DNA of 64,000 bases from JAUMWX01 sp023394215 (GCA_050313995.1 JBNPMM010000002.1); one strand, 5' to 3'; counted from the first letter of the stretch, positions 1 through 10,175 are shown. Notes: generated by a model not told the origin, from the sequence alone. Translations and numbers: made by a program.

Positions 1-38
1 AACCTGTCTTTCAATTTTCTTAAAACTTTCAAAATGAG

Positions 39-452
39 TCAACTTACCCAATATAGAGTACTATTCTTAAGCACCAAATCACTACTACCAGCTTGCGGAT
101 TCAATTTGTATAAACCCTTTTCTGCCCCCACATAAAGATTTCCCCCATCATAGAAAACATTGGCCTGCTCTCCGAAATAGGCATCAGATTTCTCTCTTAT
201 TTCACTATTTTCTAATAGTTGGCCCAAAGAATACTTTTCCTTGCTTATAAGGTAATATTTGCCTGTTTCTTTTTCTACAAAGCACAAAATTCCACCATAA
301 AGGCAATAGTACCCATTTTCACTTTCAGCAACATTATGAATGGTTGAGTTATAATAAGACGAATTATCCAAAGTGCTTTCTTTAGGTTTACTTCTCGAAC
401 AAGCCACTAATAAAAGTATCAAACTTAAAAATACACATATATTTTTTTTCAT
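39..452 (-). CDS. Small lipoprotein of unknown function
   Basis: 137 residues. The N-terminus is a lipoprotein signal (two Lys, hydrophobic stretch, lipobox LVAC near residue 18), so the mature protein should be lipid-anchored outside the membrane. The rest is short and Tyr/Gly-rich, with phrases such as GLYKLN and NLYVGAEKG that suggest a beta-propeller-like repeat fragment; no family is recognised. The start has a good ribosome site (GGAGG, 6 bases before ATG). It lies 54 bases downstream of another small secreted protein and is probably cotranscribed with it. An immunity or partner role for its neighbour is only a guess. Confidence 0.7.
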   Translation of the reverse strand: MKKNICVFLSLILLLVACSRSKPKESTLDNSSYYNSTIHNVAESENGYYCLYGGILCFVEKETGKYYLISKEKYSLGQLLENSEIREKSDAYFGEQANVFYDGGNLYVGAEKGLYKLNPQAGSSDLVLKNSTLYWVS

Positions 453-506
453 TTCGAACCTCCGAAATAAATATTAAAATGAGAGGTATATACATAACCT
501 TCCTCT

Positions 507-890
507 TTAGTTTTGGTAATCCGTAACTGTTTGATCCAATCCCTTTGAAGTAACAGTAGTAGAAGCTCTAATTATCTTTCCAGCCGCTGTCTTGTACGCA
601 GTCCAATGACTATCATATCCAGTACCATTCACTCTTTCAGATCTAACAGCACCATTATATCCATAAGTTACATATCCATAAGTTACATATCCATAACCGT
701 AAGGACCACTACCAGCTTCTCCAGTTATTGCATGAGAAAAACTCTTATCACTAATACTCACAGTAACTTTATATGATTTCCATATGCCAGATTCATAATA
801 GTAATAATTATTACTCGCCGCATTTAAAATCGATGTCCCTAATAATATAAACATTAAAGATGCTAATAATATTATTCTTGATTTTTTCAT
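507..890 (-). CDS. Small secreted Gly/Tyr-rich protein
   Basis: 127 residues with a clear Sec signal peptide (KK, then a hydrophobic run ending near LNAAS, residues 1-26). The mature part holds a short tandem repeat, GYGYVTYGYVTYGYNG (about residues 66-81), made by a duplicated 15-base DNA unit. No cysteines. The size, export signal and pairing with a following lipoprotein resemble small bacteriocin loci of the lactococcin-972 kind, but the resemblance is weak and I do not claim it. A consensus promoter lies just upstream; the ribosome binding site is poor. Confidence 0.7.
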   Translation of the reverse strand: MKKSRIILLASLMFILLGTSILNAASNNYYYYESGIWKSYKVTVSISDKSFSHAITGEAGSGPYGYGYVTYGYVTYGYNGAVRSERVNGTGYDSHWTAYKTAAGKIIRASTTVTSKGLDQTVTDYQN

Positions 891-927
891 TTTTTACTCA
901 TTTTTATAATGTCTATACCTCATTTTC

Positions 928-956
928 ATAATACATCCATAATATTTTTTTGTCAA
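928..956 (-). promoter_or_regulatory. Consensus sigma-A promoter
   Basis: On the minus strand TTGACA (951-956) is followed after exactly 17 bases by TATTAT (928-933). It sits about 40 bases upstream of the small secreted protein gene and just past the murG terminator, so it should drive the two-gene unit ending at base 39. Confidence 0.75.
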
Positions 957-991
957 TAAGCGTTGTCATCGTTTTCTTTTTTTTTGAACAA

Positions 992-1023
992 CAAAAAAAG
1001 ATAGCATGCATAGCATACTATCT
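992..1023 (-). terminator. Rho-independent terminator after murG
   Basis: On the minus strand GATAGTATGC pairs with GCATGCTATC (one mismatch) across a 3-base loop and is followed by seven T. It ends the long housekeeping operon 14 bases after the murG stop codon. Confidence 0.85.
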
Positions 1024-1036
1024 CCAACATTTTATC

Positions 1037-2119
1037 TTATTTTTTTATCCGCAAAATTTCTTCATAAATTTTTCCGACCGTATCATCAAAATTTACAGTT
1101 TCCATATTTTTAATAAAGGCTTCTCTGTTTTCATAAACATAGTTCACAGCCTCCATAAATGAAGCCTTGTCGAGAGATTCTTCCGCTCTCATTATTCCAT
1201 AACCATTTTTTTCAAAACTTTTAGCATTATCTATTTGATCGCCACGAGATTGGTTGGTAGGAAGGGGTATAAGAAGCATAGGCTTTTTGTAATATAAAAA
1301 CTCAAATATTGCATTGGCTCCCGCCCTGCTGACAACTATATCTGAAAAGGCTAAAATATCTCTCAAATCCTCATTTATATACTCAAACTGATAATAACCG
1401 TCCTTCTCTATAGATTTATCCATACCGTCCTTACCGCAAGAATGAATGACATTGTAGGATTTTAAAAGCTCATCCAGATTGGCTCTTACTATATTATTCA
1501 GGTTTTTGGCCCCGAGAGAGCCTCCCATAACAAGGATTGTCGGCTTGTTATTTGCTATGGCAAGGGCACTTTTAGCCCTTAGTCTATCTCCATTTAAAAG
1601 GCTTTCTCTGATTACAGGCCCCAAAAATTTACCCTTGCCAGATTTTATATATTTTACCGTGTCCGGAAAATTTGTAAATACAGTTTTGACAAAGGGTTGA
1701 ACAAGCCTGTTTGCAAGCCCCGGTGTAAGGTCGGACTCGTGAGTTATTGATGGAATCCTGTTAAAATAGGCTCCCGCCAAAACCGGGACCGAAACGAATC
1801 CACCCTTTGAAAATACTACATTGGGTTTTATTTTAGCAATTTTAAATATTGATTGGATAATACCGCCTATTACTTTAAAAATATCCTTTACATTCTCAAA
1901 GTCAAAGTATCTTCTAAGTTTTCCTGTCGGAATACTTACATACTTTACTCCCTCTATCGGACTTATAAGGTCCTTCTCAATACCATTTTTAGACCCCATG
2001 TAGTAGATATCCCAACCTTCTCTCTTAAGTAGTGGTATAAGGGCCAGGTTTACGGAAACGTGTCCCGTAGTTCCTCCACCTGTAAGAACTATCCTCTTAT
2101 CCGTTTTTTTATTAGCCAT
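1037..2119 (-). CDS. murG: MurG, lipid II-forming GlcNAc transferase
   Basis: 360 residues, normal length. MurG transfers GlcNAc from UDP-GlcNAc to lipid I on the inner face of the membrane, giving lipid II for peptidoglycan. The N-terminal glycine-rich loop TGGGTTGHVSVNLAL (about residues 13-27), the segment FSKGGFVSVPVL, the THESDLTPGLANR stretch (usual form HEQN), and the C-terminal nucleotide-binding GGSLGAKNLN and SRAGANAIFE motifs are all present. It is the last gene of the operon, one base after serS; in many Firmicutes it sits instead in the mur/fts cluster, so this location is slightly unusual. Confidence 0.96.
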   Translation of the reverse strand: MANKKTDKRIVLTGGGTTGHVSVNLALIPLLKREGWDIYYMGSKNGIEKDLISPIEGVKYVSIPTGKLRRYFDFENVKDIFKVIGGIIQSIFKIAKIKPNVVFSKGGFVSVPVLAGAYFNRIPSITHESDLTPGLANRLVQPFVKTVFTNFPDTVKYIKSGKGKFLGPVIRESLLNGDRLRAKSALAIANNKPTILVMGGSLGAKNLNNIVRANLDELLKSYNVIHSCGKDGMDKSIEKDGYYQFEYINEDLRDILAFSDIVVSRAGANAIFEFLYYKKPMLLIPLPTNQSRGDQIDNAKSFEKNGYGIMRAEESLDKASFMEAVNYVYENREAFIKNMETVNFDDTVGKIYEEILRIKK

Positions 2120-2120
2120 C

Positions 2121-3386
2121 TTAACCTATCTTCTCCACATTAAAGTATGATTTTAAGGCATCCGGAATGGTTACTGACCCGTCCTCATTTTGATAATTTT
2201 CAAGTATTGCCGCAAAGGTCCTGCCCACTGCCAATCCTGAACCATTTAGGGTATGCACAAGCTTAACCTTTCCGTCGGAATCCCTAAATTTAAGATTTGC
2301 CCTTCTTGCTTGGAAATCTTCAAAATTTGAACAGGAAGATATTTCAACATATCTGCCGTAAGAAGGCATCCAAACCTCTATGTCATAAGTCTTTGCTGAA
2401 GAAAATCCCAAATCTCCGGAAGATAAAGCAACTACCCTATAAGGTATATTCAACTTTTGCAAAACTTCTTCGGCATCCCTTGTCAATTTTTCCAATTCTT
2501 CATAAGAATCTTCTGGCTTAACAAGCTTTACCATTTCAACCTTGTCAAATTGGTGATTTCTTATAAGTCCCCTTGTATCTCTGCCTGCTGAACCCGCTTC
2601 CTGTCTAAAACAAGGCGTATAGGCTGTGTAATATAAAGGCAGCTCCTCTTCAGCAAGTATTTCTCCTCCCCTATAATTTGTTACAGGCACTTCTGCTGTA
2701 GGAATAAGGAAAAAGTCCTTTGCAGGAAGGTAGAACATATCTTCTTCAAACTTGGGAAGCTGACCCGTACCTATCATCGCATTCCTATTTACCATAAAAG
2801 GTACTGAAAGTTCCGTATATCCATGCTCTTCCGTATGTAATCTAAGCATAAAGTCCGTAATAGCCCTTTCAAGTCTTGACCCCAAACCTTTAAATATAGT
2901 AAATCTTGCTCCGGATATCTTACTTGCCCTCTCAAAATCAAGTATTCCAAGGTCTGTGCCCAAATCCCAATGAGCCTTAGGTTGGAAACTGAATTCCTTA
3001 GGTGTGCCGAACCTTCTTATTTCAACATTTTCGCTGTCATCCTTGCCCACAGGCACGCTTGAATGAGGGGTATTAGGTATAAACAAAAGTTTAGCCTCTA
3101 TTTCTTCCTCTATAAGCTTAACCTTATCGTCCAAAATCTTTATTTCGTTTGACAGTTCCTTCATTTGAGCAAATACTTCACTCGTATCCACGCCCTCTTT
3201 CTTTAATTGAGGTATGGATTTTGAAACCTTATTTTGCTCAGCCTTTTTATTTTCAACCTCTGTTAATATCGCTCTTCTCTCTTCATCAAGTTTTATCACT
3301 TGGTCTATAGGGAAATTCCCGCTTCTTCCCTTAAGAGCTTCAACCACTTTATCTTTATCCGCTCTTATCCTCTTTATATCTAACAT
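2121..3386 (-). CDS. serS: Seryl-tRNA synthetase
   Basis: 421 residues, class II aminoacyl-tRNA synthetase that charges tRNA-Ser (and tRNA-Sec where present). An N-terminal helical tRNA-binding arm (about residues 1-110, Lys/Glu-rich coiled coil) is followed by the catalytic core: motif 2 region [14 protein letters not shown] and HQFDKVEM, and motif 3 around [14 protein letters not shown]. The substrate-pocket segment TAEVPVTN is intact. It is tightly packed between the yjeF_N-type gene (10 bases upstream) and murG (1 base downstream), so it is an operon member with no T-box of its own. Confidence 0.97.
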   Translation of the reverse strand: MLDIKRIRADKDKVVEALKGRSGNFPIDQVIKLDEERRAILTEVENKKAEQNKVSKSIPQLKKEGVDTSEVFAQMKELSNEIKILDDKVKLIEEEIEAKLLFIPNTPHSSVPVGKDDSENVEIRRFGTPKEFSFQPKAHWDLGTDLGILDFERASKISGARFTIFKGLGSRLERAITDFMLRLHTEEHGYTELSVPFMVNRNAMIGTGQLPKFEEDMFYLPAKDFFLIPTAEVPVTNYRGGEILAEEELPLYYTAYTPCFRQEAGSAGRDTRGLIRNHQFDKVEMVKLVKPEDSYEELEKLTRDAEEVLQKLNIPYRVVALSSGDLGFSSAKTYDIEVWMPSYGRYVEISSCSNFEDFQARRANLKFRDSDGKVKLVHTLNGSGLAVGRTFAAILENYQNEDGSVTIPDALKSYFNVEKIG

Positions 3387-3396
3387 ATGTCCCCCA

Positions 3397-4056
3397 CTAA
3401 TTTAATTTTTCTTTAATATACTTAGGTATACCGGTGCTTTCAACTATAACCTGATACTTGCTAAGTCCAAACTCATTGCTAAGTCCTTTCTTCATAAATT
3501 CAAAAGTTATGCAGGCATCAGGCCTTATCATAAGGGTCTTACAATTTCCCGTATCATAATCCATACCCGACGGTATATCCACCGATATTGTAAAAATCCT
3601 CGATTTATTTATTACATCGATAATATATTCGGTCGGTCCCTGAAAAAATCCCTGGTAATCTATGCCGCAAATGGCATCTATCACAGTATTTACATTAAGC
3701 AGTTCCTTGGAAAAATCCTCCAACTGTCCTATGGTTTCAAGCATCTTAACCTCGATATTCATATTTCTAAGTACCTGATAAGCCCTTATAAAATCTTCAT
3801 TCGCTATATCAAGGCTGTCAACCAAATAAATGTCCACCTTTTTACCGTAGGAAATGAGAATCCTGGCTATGGTAAGACCGTAAGCTCCATTCTCCGAGAC
3901 TCCGCAAACTACAGCAAAGGTATCCCTTTTATCAAGATTTATATTTTTTACAAAAGCCAATGCTCCATGCTCCAAAATAACATCTTTTGATATTTTCAAG
4001 CTGTCAAGGCAAAGTCTTTCCAAATATTTATAACCTTCCCTGTCTATAATTTTCAC
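3397..4056 (-). CDS. YjeF N-domain protein (NAD(P)HX epimerase-like)
   Basis: 219 residues, a stand-alone YjeF_N domain. Family members epimerise damaged NAD(P)H hydrates; the partner ADP/ATP-dependent dehydratase domain is absent here. Recognisable parts are the hydrophobic strand followed by [16 protein letters not shown] (residues about 52-67), VIDAICGID, and [13 protein letters not shown]. The first motif departs from the family's usual G-x-G-N-N-G-G-D-G form: the Gly-Asp pair is replaced by Ala-Tyr, so substrate binding may be changed or lost. It overlaps the dnaC-like gene by four bases, which implies translational coupling. Fold assignment is firm; enzymatic activity is uncertain. Confidence 0.8.
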   Translation of the reverse strand: MKIIDREGYKYLERLCLDSLKISKDVILEHGALAFVKNINLDKRDTFAVVCGVSENGAYGLTIARILISYGKKVDIYLVDSLDIANEDFIRAYQVLRNMNIEVKMLETIGQLEDFSKELLNVNTVIDAICGIDYQGFFQGPTEYIIDVINKSRIFTISVDIPSGMDYDTGNCKTLMIRPDACITFEFMKKGLSNEFGLSKYQVIVESTGIPKYIKEKLN

Positions 4057-5009
4057 AGAAAGCCCCCCAATCTTAAATCATTGCCGTAAAATTCCAAAGG
4101 AATATAGTTGCCGAGTATCCTTGAAAACAACCTTTGGTCATAAACTTCCTGTATCTTATCCAAATCAAGATTGGATGATATAATAGTTGCCTTCCCCTGT
4201 ACCATTCTCTGATTTATAACCTCAAAAAGATAGGACTTTGTAAACTCGGTTACATACTCGGTTCCCAAATCATCTATAACCAACAGATCCGCATTATATA
4301 TAAAATCTATCTTAAGCCTCATATCCTGCTTATTTTGTGCCGGTGCAAATTGGTAGGAATTCAAGCTGTCAAGCATATCGTTTATCGACAAATATAAGAC
4401 CGAATAACCCTTGTCCAAAACTTCTTTAGCTATACAATTTGCTATAAATGTCTTTCCCGTACCCACCTGTCCGAACAAAAACAGATTTGGCGACTTTGGA
4501 CTGAAAGACTCCGAATATTCCTTCATATTGGCATAAATATTTTTCATATTTTCATAAGGACTTAAGGACTCATTTGCCATTCTGGATTTTCTAAATTTAT
4601 CCAGATTAAACTTTGAAAAATTTTCCTTATTTAATACATTGGCAAGTTTACTTTGATCATACAGCCCCTCTATTATAAGCTGCTTTTTGCAATTGCATAT
4701 TTTGCTGCCATAAACTCCCGTATCCTTACAAATAGGGCAATGGTACCTGAGTCTGTCATAATCTTTATCAATTTTATTATTTTTAAGAAACTCTTCCTTC
4801 CTTTTTTCAACTTCCTCAATATCCCTGCTAAGCCCATCGGGATCCCTGCCGTTTACAAGGGCTGATATCCTTTCTATATTAAGGCTTCTAATTTCTATAT
4901 CAAAGTCCTTGATTTGAGGAAATTTTTCATAGACAAAGGCCCTTCTTTTCTCCATATCCTTTTCATTCTCAGCCCTTCTCTTAGCCAAGATTTCTTCAAC
5001 TCTCCTCAT
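4053..5009 (-). CDS. DnaC/DnaI-type helicase loader
   Basis: 318 residues. An AAA+ ATPase that should load the replicative helicase onto DNA at the origin and at restart sites. An N-terminal helical region is followed by a zinc-binding cluster (CPICKDTG then CNC, about residues 91-106), as in B. subtilis DnaI, then the ATPase: Walker A GQVGTGKT, Walker B LLVIDDLGTE, sensor region TIISSNLD. It lies between a DnaD-domain gene and the yjeF-type gene, in the same transcript as the helicase gene it would serve. Called dnaI in Bacillus and dnaC in many annotations. Confidence 0.92.
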   Translation of the reverse strand: MRRVEEILAKRRAENEKDMEKRRAFVYEKFPQIKDFDIEIRSLNIERISALVNGRDPDGLSRDIEEVEKRKEEFLKNNKIDKDYDRLRYHCPICKDTGVYGSKICNCKKQLIIEGLYDQSKLANVLNKENFSKFNLDKFRKSRMANESLSPYENMKNIYANMKEYSESFSPKSPNLFLFGQVGTGKTFIANCIAKEVLDKGYSVLYLSINDMLDSLNSYQFAPAQNKQDMRLKIDFIYNADLLVIDDLGTEYVTEFTKSYLFEVINQRMVQGKATIISSNLDLDKIQEVYDQRLFSRILGNYIPLEFYGNDLRLGGFL

Positions 5010-5815
5010 TATTCCTCCCTTGGCTTAAATGAATGCTTGGTATTTAGCTTTTCCCTTATAAACTTCCTTCTTTCCTCAGGGCTCATCCTGGTGTCCTTAT
5101 CAAGCTTAGATTTAGGTGATTTCCCCGTTTTTACTATCCTGATATTATTAAACGCCTGACCTTCCCTGTCTTTTGCTTCCAAATAATCATTTAACTTATC
5201 TTCCGTACTTACCCCGTCAATCATCCACTGCCTTATAGTTTCCATAACCTGATGAACACTCTTGGTATTTCTCTTGGAGCTTGCCAAGGGAAAAGCATAA
5301 GATAAAAAGTCGGCGGAAACTTTAAATTCCCTCATATAAGTTAAAATCTTCTCTATTTCAAGCCTGTTAAGTCTTATCTTTACATCCGACCCCATGGAAA
5401 CAAAATCTTCTATATTTTCAATAAGTTCTCTGGTATCATCATTTGGAGATAAATCTTCTGCGACCGGAATCTTAAGATTTTCATTTGCAATCTGAGCCTC
5501 TCCTATATTCAATATTTGCTTTATATAGTCATGCCTCAAACTCTTAAATATATATGCCCCGTCCTTCTCTTCAACAAGTCCCTCTTTTATCCAAAAGTCC
5601 CAGGCATCTATAACCTGACCCACACTAAGTTTCATCTCTCTGGCTATCATTTCATTCGATAAGTTTTCAATATTATTCGAATAAGCCTGAGCATAAGCAA
5701 ATATGTAAACCTTGATTTGATCGGAATTCGCTATTGCCAAATAGGTATTTATAAACATATTCTCAAGCGGGGTTGTCCCTATATCAATATCATTTTTTTC
5801 AATTTCAAATTTCAT
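5009..5815 (-). CDS. DnaD/DnaB-domain primosome protein
   Basis: 268 residues. The N-terminal third looks like a winged helix (segment LSNEMIAREMKLSVGQVIDAW). The C-terminal part holds the DnaD-like domain with its signature end, METIRQWMIDG, then a helical tail. In Firmicutes DnaD-type proteins join DnaA at oriC and help recruit the loader-helicase complex. Its start overlaps the end of the GNAT gene and its stop overlaps the loader gene by one base, so it is embedded in the replication operon. The tail (about residues 225-268) is basic and probably disordered or DNA-binding. Confidence 0.88.
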   Translation of the reverse strand: MKFEIEKNDIDIGTTPLENMFINTYLAIANSDQIKVYIFAYAQAYSNNIENLSNEMIAREMKLSVGQVIDAWDFWIKEGLVEEKDGAYIFKSLRHDYIKQILNIGEAQIANENLKIPVAEDLSPNDDTRELIENIEDFVSMGSDVKIRLNRLEIEKILTYMREFKVSADFLSYAFPLASSKRNTKSVHQVMETIRQWMIDGVSTEDKLNDYLEAKDREGQAFNNIRIVKTGKSPKSKLDKDTRMSPEERRKFIREKLNTKHSFKPREE

Positions 5816-6395
5816 GTCTATACTCCCTATCAGTTAAACTCATTCTTAAAATTTTTGAATAAATCTGATCCCCTCTTAAGTCAAAATACTCCCTTATATC
5901 AGCGTAGGCTTCGTCCTCCAAAGGTAAATCCTGATTTTCAAACTTTTCAAAAAAATCCTTTTTATATGTAAAGCCCAAAGCCTCATAAAGCCTTCTCGCC
6001 CTAAAATTCCAAGCATTTACGTTAAGATCAAGCCTTCTCATACCGAGAATCCTAAAATAATAGGCTAAAAAGTCCACCATAACCCTTTTGCCATATCCCT
6101 TTGAGACCATATCGGGGTTAAAAACTATCCCTAATTTTGCAGTCTTTAGGAACTTATTGATTTCCTTAAGCCCCAAATAACCTATAAGATTTTCCTCTTT
6201 ATCCAAAATTGAAAAATATGATGCCCTATAAAATCTCTGCTTAACCCTATACCAGGTCCTAAGCTCTTCTTCCGATAAATCGTTATAATTGTAGCCTGCT
6301 AACAAGGGGTCTTGAAAATTCCCCCACTTAGCCAAAAGTCTGCCGTCTTCAAATTTTAAAGGTCTGATATAATAGTCTTCCCTAATAATTTCCAT
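5805..6395 (-). CDS. GNAT-family N-acetyltransferase
   Basis: 196 residues from the chosen start; the frame is open 27 bases further, but the ATG at 6395 is preceded by GGTGAGG at good spacing and overlaps the dnaB stop codon, so it is preferred. Resembles RimJ/RimL-type acetyltransferases: N-terminal YIRPLKFEDGRLLAKWG, central LIGYLGL, acetyl-CoA loop MVSKGYGKRVM, and NVNAWNFRARRLYEALGF. Acceptor substrate unknown. Its place between dnaB and dnaD is not typical of the conserved block. Confidence 0.85.
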   Translation of the reverse strand: MEIIREDYYIRPLKFEDGRLLAKWGNFQDPLLAGYNYNDLSEEELRTWYRVKQRFYRASYFSILDKEENLIGYLGLKEINKFLKTAKLGIVFNPDMVSKGYGKRVMVDFLAYYFRILGMRRLDLNVNAWNFRARRLYEALGFTYKKDFFEKFENQDLPLEDEAYADIREYFDLRGDQIYSKILRMSLTDREYRHEI

Positions 6396-7734
6396 CTTCA
6401 GCCTCACCATACTCCAAATCAAAGAATCTGGTATTCTCTTTTTTGAAAAATAACTTGGCGGTTCCTGTAGGTCCGTTTCTGTGCTTGCCTATGATCACTT
6501 CAATAATATTTTGAGCCTCGGAATCTTCATTATAATAATCATCCCTATACAACATCATTACCACATCGGCATCCTGCTCTATAGCTCCGGATTCCCTAAG
6601 GTCTGAAAGCATAGGTCTCTTATCCCCACGTTCCTCCGACTTTCTCGATAATTGCGACAGGGCAAGTACCGGTATATTAAGTTCTTTAGCCAAAGCCTTT
6701 AAGCCCCTCGAAATATTGGAAACTTCCTGTTGCCTGCTCTCTACCCTCTTAGCATCGGTGGTCATAAGCTGTAAATAGTCTATGACAACCAAGTCCAGTT
6801 CCTTCAACTCAAGCTTAAGTCTCTTGACCTTAGATCTAAGCTCTGTAATAGATATGCTGGGGGTATCATCTACATACATATCAAGCTTTGCTATTTTACC
6901 CGTTGCCGCAAACAAAAGCTTAAAATCATCCTGACTTATTTTGCCCGATATAATATCCTGAAGCGGAACCATGGATTCCATAGATAGGATTCTTTGCAAT
7001 ATCTGAGATCTGCTCATTTCCAAAGAAAATACGGCAACCTTCTTGCCTGCCTTCGCAGAATTATATGCCATATTTACCCCTAATGCAGTTTTCCCCACGG
7101 ACGGTCTTGCCGCCAAAAGAAGCATATCGGATCTTTGCATGCCTCCAAGCATATTGTTTATATCCCTGAAACCCGTGGTAATCCCGGTCAAGGCTCCATC
7201 ACTGTTAAACGCCTCATTTATCTTATCAAATGTTTCAGCTATAGTATCTTCAAGTCTGACTAAGCCCCTTGAATCAGCTCCCTGTCCCAGTTTCAATATT
7301 CTTTCAGATATATCCCCCAAAAGACTGTAAGCCCCTTCCTTGCTCATATACACTTCCTCATGAGCGTATTCGGCAAGGGCGAGAATGCTCCTAAGCATAC
7401 TCTTTTCCTTTATTATGGCACAATAATGCTCAAAGTTGCTTGAATAAAATTTTTCATCAACCAAACTGTATATATAGGAAGGGTCTTCATCCGGACTTAT
7501 TTTCTTATTCTTTTCTAAACGATTTATTACCGTTGCGTAATCTATAGGTGAGCTTTCTGCACTTAGGTTCGAAATAGCTTCAAATATTTGAGCATTTTTA
7601 GGATTATAGAAATCTGAATAGTTAAGCTTCTCCAGCAATATATTTGCAAGATCATTATCTATAATTGTCAATCCTAATACTGCTCTCTCCGTATCCTCAT
7701 CATGAGGTTTCTCAACTATCCTTCTTTCTTCCAT
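6382..7734 (-). CDS. dnaB: Replicative DNA helicase DnaB
   Basis: 450 residues, full length (dnaC in Bacillus nomenclature). Hexameric helicase that unwinds DNA ahead of the replisome. An N-terminal helical domain (residues about 1-105: HDEDTERAVLG) is joined by a linker to the RecA-like core: Walker A ARPSVGKTALG, VAVFSLEMS, Walker B LVVIDYLQLM, and LALSQLSRKSEERGDKRP with the arginine-finger region RESGAIEQDADV. It follows rplI by three bases, the same order as in B. subtilis, and its end overlaps the GNAT gene. Confidence 0.97.
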   Translation of the reverse strand: MEERRIVEKPHDEDTERAVLGLTIIDNDLANILLEKLNYSDFYNPKNAQIFEAISNLSAESSPIDYATVINRLEKNKKISPDEDPSYIYSLVDEKFYSSNFEHYCAIIKEKSMLRSILALAEYAHEEVYMSKEGAYSLLGDISERILKLGQGADSRGLVRLEDTIAETFDKINEAFNSDGALTGITTGFRDINNMLGGMQRSDMLLLAARPSVGKTALGVNMAYNSAKAGKKVAVFSLEMSRSQILQRILSMESMVPLQDIISGKISQDDFKLLFAATGKIAKLDMYVDDTPSISITELRSKVKRLKLELKELDLVVIDYLQLMTTDAKRVESRQQEVSNISRGLKALAKELNIPVLALSQLSRKSEERGDKRPMLSDLRESGAIEQDADVVMMLYRDDYYNEDSEAQNIIEVIIGKHRNGPTGTAKLFFKKENTRFFDLEYGEAEDGNY

Positions 7735-7737
7735 AAA

Positions 7738-8184
7738 CTATGCCTCTACAACTGTAAGTGAAAGCTTTGCCGCTATTTCAGGAAAAACTCTTATATTTGG
7801 GCTATATCTTCCCAGTGCCTTTATTGGGTCTCCCATTTCTATCTTCTTTTTGTCTATATCATAACCATGTGACTTCTTAAGTTCCGCCGCTATATCCCCT
7901 GCCGTTACGGAACCGAACAACCTGCCGTCCGCTCCCGCCTTGGCACTAAGCTTAAGCTCAAGCTTTTCAAGTTCTTCTTTAAGCTCAAGAGCGGCTGCCT
8001 GATTGGCTTTAAAATCAGCCAACATCTTAGCTTGTTCTTCTTCCCACTTCTTCTTATTTTCAGCTGTAGCCTCTATAGCCAAGTTTTTAGGTGATAGAAA
8101 ATTTCTGAAATACCCTGTTTTAGAGTTTACCAATTCTCCCTTTTTTCCCAATCCCTTTACATCTTCCAGCAATATTACTTTCAT
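7738..8184 (-). CDS. rplI: Ribosomal protein bL9
   Basis: 148 residues, normal length. Large-subunit protein at the base of the L1 stalk. The N-terminal domain carries the diagnostic [17 protein letters not shown] and [18 protein letters not shown]; a long connecting helix (about residues 42-78) leads to the C-terminal domain ending TVVEA, with [11 protein letters not shown]. It overlaps gdpP by four bases and precedes dnaB, the common gdpP-rplI-dnaB arrangement. Confidence 0.98.
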   Translation of the reverse strand: MKVILLEDVKGLGKKGELVNSKTGYFRNFLSPKNLAIEATAENKKKWEEEQAKMLADFKANQAAALELKEELEKLELKLSAKAGADGRLFGSVTAGDIAAELKKSHGYDIDKKKIEMGDPIKALGRYSPNIRVFPEIAAKLSLTVVEA

Positions 8185-10175
8185 TCTTTCTCCTCCTCCA
8201 AATAGGCCTTAATAGCACCTTTAAGCATATCCAAAGCCTCTTCTATATTTTTATCCAATTGAGTTGCCGACACTGTAAGGTGCCCGCCTCCTCCTAATTT
8301 TTCCATTATTAATTGTACCGATACATCTCCCAAGCTCCTTGCGGAAATATGAGTCTTACCCTTATCCCTTGTCATAACAAAGGATGCCTTAATACCCTCT
8401 ATATTTAAAAGTTCATCTGCAGCCTGTGATGCTATAAGGGTTGAACCCTCCATTTCTTTATCAAAAATGCCTATTATAAAAACATCTTCATATATGGAAG
8501 CCTGAGCTATGATTTCAGACTTATACCTTATAATATCGAGATCATCTTTGAAAAGTTGCTTTACAACTACCGTGTCCGCTCCATGCCTCTTTAGGACTGA
8601 AGCCGCTTCAAAAGTTCTCACCCCGGTTTGATAGAAAAAGTTCTTTGTATCAACCATTATCCCTGCTAAAAGCCCTTCGGCAACAACTCTGTGAATTTCG
8701 GTATCGACCCCTTGACTTTCCATATACATAAGCATCTCGGTAACAAGCTCGGATGCCGATGAAGCATAAGGCTCCGTATAAGAAAGTATGGCATTATTTA
8801 TATAGTCTTTTCCCCTTCTATGGTGATCTATTACGACAACATTGCCGGATTTTTCAAAAAGTCTCGGTTCCTCCGTAGAATTTCTCCTATGATTATCGGT
8901 AACTATTATAAGCGATGAAGGCTTTATTAAATTATAAGCCTCATCCGGGGATATAATAGCCTCTTCAAGCCCTTCAAGCTTTTCCACGGAAAGTTTATAT
9001 ATGTTTCTTATAGCCGGCGTAACCTCGGATAAAACAAGATAAACCTTCTTATTTCTTCTCATAGCGGCAAATGCCAAGCCGAGAGCTGACCCATAAGAAT
9101 CCATATCCGGGTTTTTATGACCCATAACAAAAACTTCCGTCGACTTATCTATCAGTTGCCCTAAAGCATGGGCTATTACTCTTGCCTTAACCTTCGTTCT
9201 CTTTTCTGTAGCCCTGTTTTTCCCGCCAAAATATTCAAGATTCTCTCCGCTCTTAAGTACGAGCTGATCTCCTCCTCTACCAAGAGCTATATCAAGTGCA
9301 GCATTCGCCGACCTTTCATTTTCTCTTGCCGTAACTTCATTTGTCCCTGCGCCAATGGAAAGGGTTGCCGGTATTTCATTGCCCTCTTTTACTTCTTTTA
9401 TTTTATCACTGAAAGAAAATTTATCCTCCTTCATCTGATCAAAATTAAACTTTTGTACGAGAGCAAAATATTTATCATTTTCAAGCTTCTTTACAACCGA
9501 ACCGTATTGATGAAAATATGCGGAAATAATCCTATCAAGCTCTGCAAAAAATATAGGTCTCCTCTCGCTCTTGGTATGAGAACTCAACTCATCATAATTA
9601 TCTATGTCGATACTCATAAGAACCAACTTTTCATCTTCATAAGCCCTGCTTATAGCCTCGCTTTCGCTTATGTCTATAAAGTATGCCAAGAGCATTTGCC
9701 CGCCATCGTCATCCTTTATGAAGCTGTGGTGGACTTCATAATTTTTCAGACCGAAATCAAGCTTAAAACTTACTCCGTCCTTGTTATTCTTATACTCATT
9801 TATAAAATCGGGGATGAGGTCGTTTATATTTCTTTCAACCAAGCTCGATTTAATATCAAACATTTCTTTAAATCCGGAATTATACCAAACAAGACTGTCC
9901 TTTTCTCCAATTATTGCAATCGGAAAAGGCATGGTAAATATGGCCTTTTTTGCAAAACCATCAAAGACCATATCGAGCTTATCAACATATTCCTTGAGTT
10001 CTTCCTTTCTCTTCTTATAAATTTCATAACCAACGGCAAGGGAAATTACACTTGCCAATAGCCCTATTATCCCTAAGTAAATATTCAAAAAGAAGAGTAT
10101 TATGGTAAGAATTACGCAAAATACAGGGCTAATCCAAATATCAAAATTTTCTTTATTCAAAAAATTATTTTTCAT
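8181..10175 (-). CDS. gdpP: GdpP, membrane cyclic-di-AMP phosphodiesterase
   Basis: 664 residues (YybT family). Two N-terminal membrane segments (about residues 14-50), a PAS-like domain ([17 protein letters not shown]), a degenerate GGDEF-like domain (about 175-305, lacking GGDEF itself), then a DHH-DHHA1 phosphodiesterase with the metal-binding [16 protein letters not shown] and VIDHHRRG motifs and the C-terminal GGGGH loop. It hydrolyses c-di-AMP to pApA, controlling potassium, osmotic and wall homeostasis. Overlaps both the yybS-type gene and rplI, so the three are translationally coupled. Confidence 0.96.
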   Translation of the reverse strand: MKNNFLNKENFDIWISPVFCVILTIILFFLNIYLGIIGLLASVISLAVGYEIYKKRKEELKEYVDKLDMVFDGFAKKAIFTMPFPIAIIGEKDSLVWYNSGFKEMFDIKSSLVERNINDLIPDFINEYKNNKDGVSFKLDFGLKNYEVHHSFIKDDDGGQMLLAYFIDISESEAISRAYEDEKLVLMSIDIDNYDELSSHTKSERRPIFFAELDRIISAYFHQYGSVVKKLENDKYFALVQKFNFDQMKEDKFSFSDKIKEVKEGNEIPATLSIGAGTNEVTARENERSANAALDIALGRGGDQLVLKSGENLEYFGGKNRATEKRTKVKARVIAHALGQLIDKSTEVFVMGHKNPDMDSYGSALGLAFAAMRRNKKVYLVLSEVTPAIRNIYKLSVEKLEGLEEAIISPDEAYNLIKPSSLIIVTDNHRRNSTEEPRLFEKSGNVVVIDHHRRGKDYINNAILSYTEPYASSASELVTEMLMYMESQGVDTEIHRVVAEGLLAGIMVDTKNFFYQTGVRTFEAASVLKRHGADTVVVKQLFKDDLDIIRYKSEIIAQASIYEDVFIIGIFDKEMEGSTLIASQAADELLNIEGIKASFVMTRDKGKTHISARSLGDVSVQLIMEKLGGGGHLTVSATQLDKNIEEALDMLKGAIKAYLEEEKE

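Noticed and set aside
507..890. Lactococcin-972 family bacteriocin
   Set aside because: Size and export signal fit, but the conserved Trp/Gly pattern of the family is not convincing.
9168..10061. 297-residue open frame opposite gdpP
   Set aside because: It is fully antisense to the conserved gdpP gene, has no ribosome site and shows a low-complexity Ile/Phe/Tyr composition typical of antisense frames.
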